Shown one piece after another: positions 27,564 through 35,876 of a stretch of 64,000 bases of DNA (position 1 is its first letter; every line of letters begins with the position of its first letter). A program made the position numbers and the translations under genes. The notes below the pieces were generated by a model. It worked only from the letters and a program-made list of their open reading frames with translations, was not told the DNA's origin and did no database searches. The DNA lies in contig NZ_LT605203.1 in assembly GCF_900089495.1 (NCBI RefSeq), forward strand, positions 2,197,622 through 2,261,621. The letters run 5' to 3'. Origin of the DNA: Thiomonas sp. X19 (GTDB lineage Bacteria; Pseudomonadota; Gammaproteobacteria; Burkholderiales; Burkholderiaceae_C).

Positions 27564-28460
27564 TCATGCACTGGCGTGCCGGGGTTGGTTGGCGAGCCAG
27601 TTTTCTTCGAACCGCATCGGGCTGACATAGGCCAGCGTCGAGTGCAGTCGGGTGCGGTTGTACCAGAGCATCCAGGCGACGACTTCGTCCATGGCCTGGC
27701 GCCGGGTCTTGAAGCGTTGCCCGTGTAGCCGCTCTACCTTCAACGAGCCGAACAGCGTCTCGCTGCAGGCGTTGTCCCAACAGTTGCCGCGACGGCTCAT
27801 CGACGCGGTGATGCCGTATTCGGTCAGCGCATCACGGTAGTCCTTGGCAGCGTATTGGCTGCCGCGGTCGCTATGGAAGATCAGCCCGGCCTGCTTGCTC
27901 GGATGGCGCTTGAACCACGCCATGCGCAAGGCGTCGATGACGATGTCGCGCGTCATGTCCTGGCGCAGGCTCCAGCCGATGACTTGACGACTGAACAAGT
28001 CGATGACCACGGCCAGGAACAGCCACCCTTCGTCGGTGGCGATGTACGTGATGTCGCCCGCCCAGACCTTGTCGGGCTCGGCCACGTTGAATTGTCGGTC
28101 GAGCAGGTTGGGTGCGATCGGCAGGTCATGGTTGCTGTCTGTCGTGACCTTGAAGCGGCGCTTGCCCTTGGCGCGTATGCCATGCCGTTGCATGAGTTTC
28201 TGAACCCGCTGCTTGCCCACCCGGATGCCCCTGGCCAGCAGTTCCTTCCACGTGCGTGGCCAGCCGTAGCCGCCGCGCGTCTCGGCATGAATGGCCAAGA
28301 TGTGCACCAGCAGCGCATCGTCGCTCAGGTGGCGACGCTGGGCAGCGTTGGCACGGCGAGCGAAGTGCTCGTGGTAGCCGGCCACGCTGACACCAAGCAC
28401 CCGGCACTGCACCGAGATCGGCCACACACGGCGGTGACGTTGGATGAAGGCGTACTTCAC
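27564..28460 (-). CDS. IS3-family transposase OrfB (integrase catalytic subunit)
   Basis: A 298-residue protein if translation starts at the GTG overlapping the OrfA stop (MKYAFIQRHRR). The DDE integrase core is complete: VWAGDITYIATDEGWLF, FHSDRGSQYAAKDYR and the final E in WDNACSETLFGSLKVE. In many IS3 elements an OrfAB fusion is also made by frameshifting. The IS appears complete and recent, because duplication and ends are perfect. Confidence 0.93.
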   Translation of the reverse strand: MKYAFIQRHRRVWPISVQCRVLGVSVAGYHEHFARRANAAQRRHLSDDALLVHILAIHAETRGGYGWPRTWKELLARGIRVGKQRVQKLMQRHGIRAKGKRRFKVTTDSNHDLPIAPNLLDRQFNVAEPDKVWAGDITYIATDEGWLFLAVVIDLFSRQVIGWSLRQDMTRDIVIDALRMAWFKRHPSKQAGLIFHSDRGSQYAAKDYRDALTEYGITASMSRRGNCWDNACSETLFGSLKVERLHGQRFKTRRQAMDEVVAWMLWYNRTRLHSTLAYVSPMRFEENWLANQPRHASA

Positions 28461-28753
28461 TTCGCTGCCTTGGCGAAGTACGCCGTCGCTTTTCCCAGGA
28501 TGTCGCGCTCCATCTTCACGCGCGCCAGCTCGGCCCGCAGCCGGCTGATCTCCATCTGCTCGGCGCTCACGACCTTGCTGTCGGCACCGGTAAGCTTGCC
28601 CTGCCGGTGGGCCTTGACCCAGTTGAACAGCGTCTGGTCCACCACGCCCAGCGTGCGCGCCGCCGCCGCGATGCTCTGGCCGCCTTCGACCAGGCGCACC
28701 GCCTCCTGCTTGAACTCCAGCGTGTACCGCGCCCGCCTTATCGTCTTCGTCAT
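28457..28753 (-). CDS. IS3-family transposase OrfA
   Basis: A 98-residue protein with the IS3 helix-turn-helix (YTLEFKQEAVRLVEGGQSIAAAARTLGV) and a C-terminal leucine-zipper-like coiled coil (ISRLRAELARVKMERDILGKA). It is intact. Its stop overlaps the OrfB start. Confidence 0.93.
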   Translation of the reverse strand: MTKTIRRARYTLEFKQEAVRLVEGGQSIAAAARTLGVVDQTLFNWVKAHRQGKLTGADSKVVSAEQMEISRLRAELARVKMERDILGKATAYFAKAAK

Positions 28754-28956
28754 TTCTATATTCTCCTTGCTTGGATTGAATCACTCAGCAAGGGATACGT
28801 TTTTCGCGGGCAAGGTCAGACCATCCATGCACCCCAGAACGCTGCGCGCTGAATCGCGGGTTCCATCCACCCCCTCCAGCCCATCGCGTTCCTTCCCGAT
28901 CGATTCCCCTCCATCCCGATCCATTCCCTTCATCCCCCTCCCTGCCACGCTGACCC

Positions 28957-29802
28957 ATGACCCGCCACCAACGCCTGCTCGACGCCCTGAACGCCACGCC
29001 CCCGCGCGCGAGCGCCTCCGAACCTCCCGTCCCCCTGGTGCGCCTGTGGCTGCTGCGCATCCTGCTGCCCCTGGGCGGACTGCGCCAGCTCGTGCGCGAC
29101 CCCCAGGGGGCGTCCCGTCTGCTCGCCGCCCTGGGTGTGCCGCGCGAACCTTGGGATGCGAGCCTGCACGGCAGCCTGGAGAGCGAGGCGGCCTTGGCAG
29201 CCCTGCGCCAGACCCTCGATCCGGTCTGGCAAGCGCTGGAGGCGCAGGCCGACGCTCTCGTGCCGCCGGTCGAGTTGAGCGAGAACCTGGCGCGCCTGGG
29301 GGCCCTGGTGCAGCTCTCGGCCGTGGACTGCCGGCTGCTGGGCTGTGCCTGTCTGTTGCAGGCGCTGCGGCTGTTCGAGGACGCCGCCGACACCCTGGGG
29401 GTGCTGACCCCGGCGAAGGCCATCGGGGTGCTGGCGACGTTGCTGGATGTGCCCGAGGTCGCGGTGAAGCGGGCGCTGGCGCCGGCGGGGGTGCTGGCCC
29501 ACAGCGGACTGCTGAGTCTGAGGCGGGCGGGCCAGGGCACGTTGTCCACCCGGCTGGAACTGCTCTCGGCGTCCTTTGCCGAGGCCATGCTGGCGCCGGA
29601 CACCGAGCCGCTGGCGCTGCTGCGTGGCGCGGTGGCCTCCAGTGCTCCGGCCCGGCTCACCCTGGACGACTATCCGCATCTGGGGCTGAGCCGGACGCTG
29701 CTGCGCACCTATCTGGCGTCGGCCCTGGGTCACCACCTGGCGGGAGGCAACAAGAGTGGCACCAATGTCCTGCTCTACGGCCCGCCCGATCACGCGACAT
29801 GA
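28957..29802 (+). pseudogene. AAA+ ATPase gene cut inside its Walker A motif
   Basis: The 281-residue product is a helical N-terminal part (LSAVDCRLLGCACLLQALRLF, LLDVPEVAVKRALAPAG...HSGLLSL) of the kind found in long AAA+ ATPases. It ends at GGNKSGTNVLLYGPP where a P-loop GPPGTGKT is expected. The next codons (DHAT, stop) belong to the serine-recombinase element. The ATPase core is therefore missing and the gene is dead. The original function is unknown. Confidence 0.72.
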
Positions 29803-29818
29803 TGCTCACCTCACCACG

Positions 29819-31891
29819 TTATTGAAGTTCAAGAGAAATCTGTCGAGGATCGTCTGGGAGCGGACGCACGCCAGGCGATGAGACCGATGCGCGGACCTCG
29901 GGACGCTGTAAATCGGCGGCCTTGATGGCCCAAGGCGCGCCCTTGCAGGCCTGCGTGGCGGGAAGTGTAGCGACGCTGATCATGCGCAGCACCGTCATCT
30001 TGCTCGTCCCGAGCGCTTCAGCGGCTTGCTCCAGAGTCAACTCACCACGCGCTTCGCGCTCTCCATTTTGGTAGACCGCAATGTGGTGGTCGCCGCGGAA
30101 CGAACGCACCCGCATTTCCGTCCAGGTATGCCCTTTGCCAGTCCGGTGGCCGAGACGATTCAGCAACGAGGCGATGCCAGCGTCACCCAACTGGCGTGCG
30201 AGCTGCACGATCAGAACCTGGACCCCAACATCGGTGGTCCAGCGGTGCTGTCCCGTGCGGTTCTTCACCACGCTCAATTCGGTGTGGTCGCCTCCCTGCC
30301 AATGCATGACGAGTTCGATGCGCGCCTCGTCCACGCGCGCCACGATCTCCCTGATCACGCAGCGCAGGATGCGCTTGCGCACGGCGTTGCTGGCCGAAGG
30401 ATGGGACCACACCCGCGGCAAGTCGGTGCCCAGGGCCATGAGGTCGTCGCGCTGCTGTGGCGTCAGGCTCCATTCGGTCACGGTCTGCAGCGTCTTGATC
30501 TCCGCCTCGCGCCGGGTAACCTCGGAGAGGCGCTCGTTCCAGCGCCGCTCAAGTTCGGCGGCCACCAGTCGATTGCCGGGGTCAACGGCGTCGAACTGCC
30601 GCTGCGCACGCGCCGCCTCAAAGCGCGCCTGCTCCAACGCGAGTTCGAGCTGGCGCCGCGTCGCGTGCTCATCGTTGGCATGGTGCTCGATGGCACGCAG
30701 TGCGGCCTGCACCCCAAGCGGCAGCAGCACGCTCAGCACTTCGCCGGAGACGGCCTCGTCCACGCGCAGCGAGCCGAAAGAAATGCATCCAGGCACCGCG
30801 CCATGATTGATCGCGGCCCCCTTGCAGTGATAGCGGGCGATGGTGCCGTCGCTGCCGCTGTAGGCGACGTGCAGCTTGCGACCACAGTGCGCGCATCGCA
30901 GCAACCCGGCCAGCAATGCCTCTCCGCGCCGGGGTGCGCCGCGCGCCATGCTGCCGCGCATGTTGGTGTTGTCGGCGATCACGCGCTGGTTGTGCTCATA
31001 GGTCGGCCAATCAATGTACCCCTCGTGGTGCTCCTGGATCAAGACCTGCCAGTGCTCCTGGGCACGACGATGGCCGTGCACGACGCGCTTGCGGCCGGCT
31101 TCGATCCGGACGCGTGTCTCGGTGCGGCCAAACGCATAGGCGCCGGCATAGACGGGATTGGTGAGAATCTTGAGCACCGCGTTATAGACCGGCAGACGCC
31201 AGATCACGCAGCGCCGGCCGTTCTCGTAGACCGCCGAGGGCAGATCAATGCGCTCTTGTCGGAACCACAGCAGCGCCTGGCGCACGCTGCCGGCCTGTGC
31301 GAATCGACGGAACACGGCCGCGATCGCTTCGCGGATGCGCAGATCGGCGTCGCGTTCAATCCGGTCGCCCTCGCTGCGCACATAGCCGATCGCCACCGTC
31401 GTGTGCAGATCACCCCGCGCCGCCTTGAGCTTGAGGGCTTCGACGGATCGTTGGCGAAGGAGGGACAACTCCATCTCCGACATCGTGCCCTTCATGCCCA
31501 GCAGCAACCGGTCGTTGACGCTGCGTGGATCATAAATGCCGTCTTCGTCGACGATGAGGCTGCCCACCAGTGCGCAGAATTCCAGCAGCGTGTGCCAGTC
31601 GCGACCGTTGCGTGCCAGGCGCGATGCCTCAATGGACACCACGGCGCCGACCTGGCCGCTGCAGATCGCCGCCAGCAGTCGCTCAAAGCCTGGCCGTGCG
31701 ACGCCGCCGGCGGACACACCGAGGTCGTCGTCGATGACCACGACCTCGGTCCAACCGAGCGCGCGTGCCCGATCGGCCAGGGCGTATTGGCGCCGGCGAC
31801 TCTCATGGTTGTGGCGCAACTGATCGGCTGTGGACTGGCGCACGTACACGTAGGCGCCACGCGCCAAGTGCTCAGGGTTGATCTTGTTCAT
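29819..31891 (-). CDS. large serine recombinase
   Basis: A 690-residue enzyme if it starts at MNKINPEHLARGAYVYVRQS; a slightly longer start at 31912 is possible. The resolvase domain has the catalytic serine in YVRQSTADQ and SIEASRLARNGRDWH. It is followed by a recombinase domain (NPVYAGAYAFGRTE), a zinc ribbon (LLRCAHCGRKLHVAY, YHCKG) and a coiled coil around residues 430-480. It ends with a helix-turn-helix (LTLEQAAEALGTSKMTVLRM). Such enzymes integrate and excise DNA at specific sites without duplications. It appears intact. Confidence 0.92.
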   Translation of the reverse strand: MNKINPEHLARGAYVYVRQSTADQLRHNHESRRRQYALADRARALGWTEVVVIDDDLGVSAGGVARPGFERLLAAICSGQVGAVVSIEASRLARNGRDWHTLLEFCALVGSLIVDEDGIYDPRSVNDRLLLGMKGTMSEMELSLLRQRSVEALKLKAARGDLHTTVAIGYVRSEGDRIERDADLRIREAIAAVFRRFAQAGSVRQALLWFRQERIDLPSAVYENGRRCVIWRLPVYNAVLKILTNPVYAGAYAFGRTETRVRIEAGRKRVVHGHRRAQEHWQVLIQEHHEGYIDWPTYEHNQRVIADNTNMRGSMARGAPRRGEALLAGLLRCAHCGRKLHVAYSGSDGTIARYHCKGAAINHGAVPGCISFGSLRVDEAVSGEVLSVLLPLGVQAALRAIEHHANDEHATRRQLELALEQARFEAARAQRQFDAVDPGNRLVAAELERRWNERLSEVTRREAEIKTLQTVTEWSLTPQQRDDLMALGTDLPRVWSHPSASNAVRKRILRCVIREIVARVDEARIELVMHWQGGDHTELSVVKNRTGQHRWTTDVGVQVLIVQLARQLGDAGIASLLNRLGHRTGKGHTWTEMRVRSFRGDHHIAVYQNGEREARGELTLEQAAEALGTSKMTVLRMISVATLPATQACKGAPWAIKAADLQRPEVRASVSSPGVRPLPDDPRQISLELQ

Positions 31892-32072
31892 CGTCATCCT
31901 CCATGTGTTCAACGACGTCGGACTGACTTGCCACCTGCCACAGGAGTTGGCTCAGCAGTTCGACGAGGTCGTCGTGACGCTGCTGCAATCGCGTCAGTGG
32001 TGCTGGCGCCGTTGCGGCGTCGAACAGGTCGGCTTGCACGAGCGGGATCGCTCGCGGCGGGGTTGGCTTCAT
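31872..32072 (-). CDS. 66-residue accessory protein of the recombinase element
   Basis: Starts [18 protein letters not shown] and has a leucine-rich helix [17 protein letters not shown] and an acidic end. It overlaps the recombinase start by 20 bases, suggesting coupling. Small partner genes directly upstream of the recombinase are a regular part of these elements. A role as directionality factor is possible but not shown. Confidence 0.6.
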   Translation of the reverse strand: MKPTPPRAIPLVQADLFDAATAPAPLTRLQQRHDDLVELLSQLLWQVASQSDVVEHMEDDDEQDQP

Positions 32073-32363
32073 CGACGCCTCCGTGTGCCTGGGAAATGGT
32101 CGATGAACATAGGACTGCGTCGAGTTCGCCTCGCAGCGCAAGCAGGCAGCGCAGCAACATCCGCGGAGGCCAGTGCGTGGGCACATCGCCGGCCGCAGGT
32201 AGTGTCATCCACTGCGGTAGATGCGCCCTCGTGCCGTCGGGCTGACGGACAATCAGGAAGTCTTCGGTTCCATGCCTGACTCGGCCGAGCACCTCAACTT
32301 CATGACCCGTCCGGGGATGGAACGGATAGTTGATGCGAGCCAGCTCGACGAGCTGTTCGCGGG
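31909..32363 (-). CDS. DUF5372-like protein, start unclear
   Basis: The frame contains [16 protein letters not shown] and [18 protein letters not shown], the signature of small DUF5372-type proteins that accompany serine recombinases. No ATG precedes the conserved part: the first is MLGRVRHG at 32292, and the frame runs to the element border. The native start is either a non-standard codon or lost. The C-terminal third overlaps the 66-residue gene in another frame, so the true end may be near 32080. Confidence 0.45.
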
Positions 32364-32369
32364 CAGTAT

Positions 32370-32873
32370 GTGACTGCTTCGCCTGGCACTGGAAAGACCC
32401 ATCTGGCCACGGCCATGGGCGTCTCGGGCATCACCCGGCACGGCAAGCGGGTGCGGTTCTACTCCACGGTCGATCTGGTCAACGCACTGGAGCAGGAGAA
32501 GGCCCAAGGCAGGGCCGGGCGCATCGCCACCAGCCTGCTGCGCATGGACCTGATCATTCTGGACGAGCTGGGCTATCTGCCGTTCAGCCAGGCCGGTGGG
32601 GCGTTGCTGTTCCACCTGCTCAGCAAGCTGTACGAGCACACCAGCGTGATGCTCACGACCAACCTGGACTTCGCCGAATGGTCCAGCGTGTTCGGCGACG
32701 CGAAGATGACCACCGCACTGCTGGACCGGCTCACGCACCACTGCCACATCGTGGAAACAGGCAACGAGTCGATCCGGTTTAGCCGCAGCACGGCTGCAGC
32801 CAAGAAGCGAATCAAGGCCCGCGAGCAGGCGCGCAAGGACGTCTCGGCGCAGGCAGAACCCGCCCCATTCTGA
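32370..32873 (+). pseudogene. istB: IS21 helper ATPase IstB, truncated at the P-loop
   Basis: The frame starts with [15 protein letters not shown] and continues through Walker B ([14 protein letters not shown]) and the sensor region ([13 protein letters not shown]) to a normal basic C-terminus. The N-terminal 100 or so residues before the P-loop are missing, replaced by the serine-recombinase element. IstB works with IstA in IS21 transposition; no matching istA is adjacent. Confidence 0.85.
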
Positions 32874-33069
32874 GCACGCTCCGCGATGGGCAAGCCGCTA
32901 CGGGCTACGCCCTGCGCGGCTTGCCCATCGGCTTCAACACAACAACAAGGAGGTCCCCGAACCAGCACAGCCCCTACACTTATCCACAGCCGACCCTCTC
33001 AAAATCGGCTTCCACCCCTGGCTCAATATTCAGTCGGCACGGTGGCTCAAATTTGAATCGGCGCCGACA
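32376..33069 (+). mobile_element. right part of an IS21-family element
   Basis: After istB come a hairpin (GGGCAAGCCG / CGGCTTGCCC at 32889-32931) and a terminus ending GGCTCAAATTTGAATCGGCG with CCGACA to 33069, complementary to the TGTCGG-type IS21 end. The left part was lost to the serine-recombinase event. Confidence 0.65.
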
Positions 33070-33077
33070 GATTAGGT

Positions 33078-33209
33078 CAACTGGCCCCGGACCTGATCGA
33101 AAGCAGCGCCTTGGGACGCATCGAGGTGGGCGTCAGCCAGTTGCTGCGCGGCAAGTTGTCGGCGTCTTGGCTGGTGCAACATGAGGCGCTGGTGGCAGGC
33201 TCGCGCTGA
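33078..33209 (+). pseudogene. 3' end of an unidentified gene behind IS21
   Basis: One open frame reads LAPDLIESSALGRIEVGVSQ then LLRGKLSASWLVQHEALVAG and stops at TGA 33207-33209. It begins directly behind the IS21 end. It is protein-like but I cannot assign a family. The following 33210-33650 holds no convincing gene. Confidence 0.35.
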
Positions 33210-33651
33210 CCTCCGTGCCGCGACGACACGCCTCAGAGCGATTTTTTGCGCCTTTCGCTGTCTCGGTCGCGCGCTCCCGAGCAAGCGAAGAAGCAAACCG
33301 ACGGCCCGCAAACCCGCGCCAATACACGACTTCTGGCCTTGAATGCTCAAGAGGGCAGCAGAGAACAGAGAAAGGAAAACCCTTCGGTACGCTTACACAG
33401 GTTCGACACGGACGGTCGCCACAACCGCCTACCAATGCTGAAAAACAACCGCTTGATTCGTCCGCGCGTAACCTATTGATTCATAAATGGAGCGGCGCCG
33501 GCCTTTGCGGACTTCGGGCCACTTCGGGAGAGCGGGGCCGGAGAGAAAAACGGCCCAGAGAGAGTAAAAACGGCAAGATTTTGGTGAGTCCCCGGAACCT
33601 CGAAGTCCGCAGGCTTTCGCAGGAACCCTTGTAAACACGCGGGCGCACAAG

Positions 33652-33682
33652 AAAAATGCCCAACTGCATACGCAGTTGGGCA
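33652..33682 (-). terminator. strong rho-independent terminator
   Basis: TGCCCAACTGC and GCAGTTGGGCA form a perfect 11-bp stem with a four-base loop, followed on the minus strand by TTTTT. It lies eight bases after the tmRNA-like 3' end. Confidence 0.88.
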
Positions 33683-33689
33683 TCGATAT

Positions 33690-33723
33690 TGGTGGAGCCG
33701 GGGGGACACTTGAACCCGCGTCC
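33690..33723 (-). other. tmRNA 3'-end-like sequence, probable attachment site
   Basis: The minus strand reads GGACGCGGGTTCAAGTG and then TCCCCCCGGCTCCACCA, the T-arm and acceptor end of an ssrA-type RNA with encoded CCA. The T-stem is imperfect and the rest of tmRNA is absent. Integrative elements often use the ssrA 3' end, so this is probably an att half-site of the island to its right. GATACCCC motifs near 33768 and 33779 recur at 36265. No integrase is present. Confidence 0.5.
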
Positions 33724-33857
33724 AACCCCCATAAACACTCACATCTGACCCTTTTCATGCACCACGGATACCCCAGTGATACCCCAATCCCTAGCGTTTG
33801 TCCGTAGATCGGCAAACAAAGCTGTCTTTCCGCTTGCCGATGGTGGAGACGGTGCGT

Positions 33858-34085
33858 CTACACCGCCTCGATCACTCGCGCCACGTCACCATGGCACTCA
33901 GAACACTTGCCCACCAGCAGCAAATCACTGCCTTTGATAGTTCCGCTGAAATCGGTGATTGTCACGTCGTGACGGCAATGGCCGCACCAGACATTGGCCA
34001 ACAAGCGCTGGCGGATGTCGGCAGAGATCGAGTCCCAATGCTGGCGAGCGGGTGCGGTGAAGTTGGGAAGTGATTCAGTAGTCAT
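33858..34085 (-). CDS. small zinc-ribbon-like protein
   Basis: A 75-residue protein with two CxxC pairs (VWCGHCRHDVTI and GKCSECHGDVARV), spaced like a zinc ribbon. It lies four bases after the acetyltransferase toxin gene on the same strand. No known family is recognised. It may bind nucleic acid or act as an extra part of the TA locus. Confidence 0.65.
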   Translation of the reverse strand: MTTESLPNFTAPARQHWDSISADIRQRLLANVWCGHCRHDVTITDFSGTIKGSDLLLVGKCSECHGDVARVIEAV

Positions 34086-34088
34086 GGT

Positions 34089-34598
34089 TCAACTTACCCA
34101 GCGGCGGGCATCTTTGAGTAGCAACAACAACTGCTGCTCGCGCAGCGGCGACGCAATGAAGCCGAACCGGGTATAGAACCTTGCCGCTTCCTCGTCGATA
34201 GGGTGGGTAAGCATCGCACGGATGCCGGCCTGCTCGGCAATCAGCATCGTGCGGCGGATGGCATTCTGCAGCAGGCCAAATCCGATGCCGCGTCCCTGAT
34301 CCTGCAGCGACACGGCCAGCCGCGCCAGGATCACCACCGGCACCGGGTACTGCCCCATCCCTTTGCGGATGCGATCCGGCGCCTCCAGCGAATCGATCTG
34401 GCCAACAGTCAGGCTGAAATAACCAGCCACGCGATCATCAGCTGCCACGACAAAGGTTCTGGCTGATCCGCTGCCTTGGGCCTGCTGGGCGTGGCGCAGC
34501 AGCCAGTCGTTCAGCGCTGGTTTGCCGCAGTCGAATCCATCTAGCCCGTGCTGAACTCCAAGAGGCTCAGGTCCGCGCAACGTCACTTCGCATCCCAC
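34089..34598 (-). CDS. GNAT-family acetyltransferase toxin (TacT-like)
   Basis: A 169-residue GNAT protein. The acetyl-CoA loop is LAVSLQDQGRGIGFGLLQNAI and the C-terminal ARFYTRFGF is typical. With the DUF1778 antitoxin directly upstream and overlapping by 16 bases it forms a TacAT-type module. Such toxins acetylate the amino group of charged tRNA and stop translation (family knowledge). It appears intact. Confidence 0.9.
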   Translation of the reverse strand: MGCEVTLRGPEPLGVQHGLDGFDCGKPALNDWLLRHAQQAQGSGSARTFVVAADDRVAGYFSLTVGQIDSLEAPDRIRKGMGQYPVPVVILARLAVSLQDQGRGIGFGLLQNAIRRTMLIAEQAGIRAMLTHPIDEEAARFYTRFGFIASPLREQQLLLLLKDARRWVS

Positions 34599-34876
34599 GG
34601 TGCTTTGCGCGAAAACAGATCACGCAAGCCCTCGTTGGGTTGTTCTGGCTGATCCAGTAAATCCATCAGGGCTTGGTACTGGCTGCCCGAGACCATGAAC
34701 AAACGCTGGTCGAGCAGGGTCTGCTCAGCGGCCAAGCAGGCGCTGTCGAGGATGAAATCGGTCAGTGATTTGTGTGCCACTTCGGCAGCACGACGCAGCA
34801 CAACTTCCTGTTCGGGAGTGGCGCGAAGGCCCAGGCGGGCGGACCGGGCAGCAGGTGAAGATGCAATGGCAACCAT
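34583..34876 (-). CDS. DUF1778 antitoxin (TacA-like)
   Basis: A 97-residue ribbon-helix-helix protein (ARLGLRATPEQEVVLRRAAEVAHKS, then LTDFILDSACLAAEQTL) with a C-terminal toxin-binding tail (FMVSGSQYQALMDLLDQP). It precedes the toxin and overlaps it. It should repress the promoter upstream together with the toxin. Confidence 0.92.
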   Translation of the reverse strand: MVAIASSPAARSARLGLRATPEQEVVLRRAAEVAHKSLTDFILDSACLAAEQTLLDQRLFMVSGSQYQALMDLLDQPEQPNEGLRDLFSRKAPWDAK

Positions 34877-34915
34877 GGCGCCACCTCGTTTGTTAGATCA
34901 ATAGCCGCCATGTTA

Positions 34916-34930
34916 GTACGAACGACGTAC
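34916..34930. promoter_or_regulatory. inverted repeat upstream of the TacAT pair
   Basis: GTACG-AACGA-CGTAC, a perfect five-bp inverted repeat with a five-base spacer, lies 40 bases before the antitoxin start. It is a plausible operator for the ribbon-helix-helix antitoxin. Confidence 0.5.
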
Positions 34931-35037
34931 GCGGTCTAGCTGTTGTGAGAAGCGCCCGGTCGCCTTGGGTGACTGCGACTGCACCTTGGGGCCAATCGCC
35001 AGGCGACTGGGCTTTTAGACAGCATCACGTGGTTGGC

Positions 35038-35078
35038 AATGCATTTGCATTGACGCGGTAAGGCGAATGCATTACCAT
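35038..35078 (+). promoter_or_regulatory. promoter and operator of prlF-yhaV
   Basis: TTGACG (35050-35055) and TACCAT (35073-35078) with a 17-bp spacer form a sigma-70-like promoter 34 bases before prlF. The palindrome AATGCATT occurs twice, at 35038-35045 and 35066-35073, bracketing the promoter 28 bp apart. This is the expected layout for autorepression by PrlF/YhaV. Confidence 0.68.
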
Positions 35079-35112
35079 GCAAGGCATTCACTTTTTACTC
35101 CTGGAGAACGAC

Positions 35113-35442
35113 ATGCCCGCCATCCTCGAGGTCGAATCCACCCTGACCGACCGCTACCAGACCACGGTGCCGGAGACGGTACGCCGCGCCCTTCGGCTCG
35201 GCAAGCGCGACAAGATCCATTACACAATCCGCCCCGGCGGCGAAGTCGTGCTGACCCGCGTCGACGCATCCGAAGGTGACGACCCGGTGCTCGGTCAGTT
35301 CTTGGGCTTCCTGGCCCGCGACATCGCCAGCCATCCGGAACGCCTGCAGGCCATCGACGCCAACTTCGTGCAGCGCCTCCAATCGCTGACCGGTGGCATC
35401 GAAGTCGACCTCGACGCCCCCCTGTCGGCGGACGATGAATGA
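35113..35442 (+). CDS. prlF: antitoxin PrlF (SohA)
   Basis: A 109-residue protein with an AbrB-type swapped-hairpin head (ESTLTDRYQTTVPETVRRAL, GGEVVLTRVD). I chose ATG 35113, with GGAG before it. It neutralises YhaV and represses the operon. The stop overlaps the yhaV start (ATGA). Confidence 0.9.
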   Translation: MPAILEVESTLTDRYQTTVPETVRRALRLGKRDKIHYTIRPGGEVVLTRVDASEGDDPVLGQFLGFLARDIASHPERLQAIDANFVQRLQSLTGGIEVDLDAPLSADDE

Positions 35443-35876
35443 GTGCGAGCAAGCCTGCGCCTTTGGTCATTCATGGCTGGACGGTTTTTGCCCACCCGCT
35501 GTTTCTCGCACAACTTGAAACCTTGGCCGAGCAGGTCGAGGCATTCAAGCAAAAGGACCCCGTCGGGTACGTGAAGAAAAACGCCAGCAAGCGACTGGCG
35601 GCGATCACCAAGCTGGCGTTCGACGTCATCCCGCAAGACCCGACACGGCCGGAGTACCGCCAAGGCAACACGCTCGGCGAAGATCACAAGCACTGGTTCC
35701 GGGGCAAGTTCTTCCAGCAATACCGGCTGTTCTTCCGCTATCACGCACCCAGCAAGGTGATCGTGTTCGCTTGGGCTCAACCGTTGAGCCGACAGCGCGG
35801 AGATCGTGCGGGCTTGGCCTGGTCGGGATCAGAACCATGTCTGCCACAGCCAGAACCTTCCGAATCGTTTCGGTGA
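35439..35876 (+). pseudogene. yhaV: YhaV toxin with replaced C-terminus
   Basis: Residues 1-112 are a normal YhaV RelE-like RNase (HGWTVFAHPLFLAQLETL, RQGNTLGEDHKHWFRGKFF, YRLFFRYHA) up to VIVFAW. The conserved end (normally VNDEDTKRAYG... and about 40 more residues) is missing. From about 35774 the sequence is the antisense of parA. The fusion probably inactivates the toxin, since catalytic C-terminal residues are lost. Confidence 0.85.

Larger units (their letters stand above)
27528..28818 (-). mobile_element. IS3-family insertion sequence, 1291 bp with GAC duplication
   Basis: Both ends start TGACCTTGCCC inward (27528 and complement ending 28818) and share CGTATCCC further in. GAC occurs at 27525-27527 and 28819-28821, a three-bp duplication typical for IS3. 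It contains overlapping OrfA and OrfB. Confidence 0.9.
29789..32376 (-). mobile_element. large-serine-recombinase element inserted in P-loop coding sequence
   Basis: The left border follows GGCCCGCCC, encoding G-P-P of the AAA+ P-loop. The right border precedes TCGCCTGGCACTGGAAAGAC, encoding S-P-G-T-G-K of an IstB P-loop. Both flanks read in the same direction. Contents are a large serine recombinase, a 66-residue protein and a DUF5372-like frame. No target duplication is expected for this enzyme class. The borders are set by the flanking gene homology, accurate to about six bases. Confidence 0.65.

Noticed and set aside
30026..32245. 739-codon plus-strand frame opposite the serine recombinase
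   Set aside because: The recombinase has all catalytic motifs on the minus strand; this frame is its shadow.
33690..33723. Complete tRNA or tmRNA gene
   Set aside because: Only the T-arm and acceptor 3' end are present and the T-stem is imperfect; the matching 5' acceptor strand is missing.
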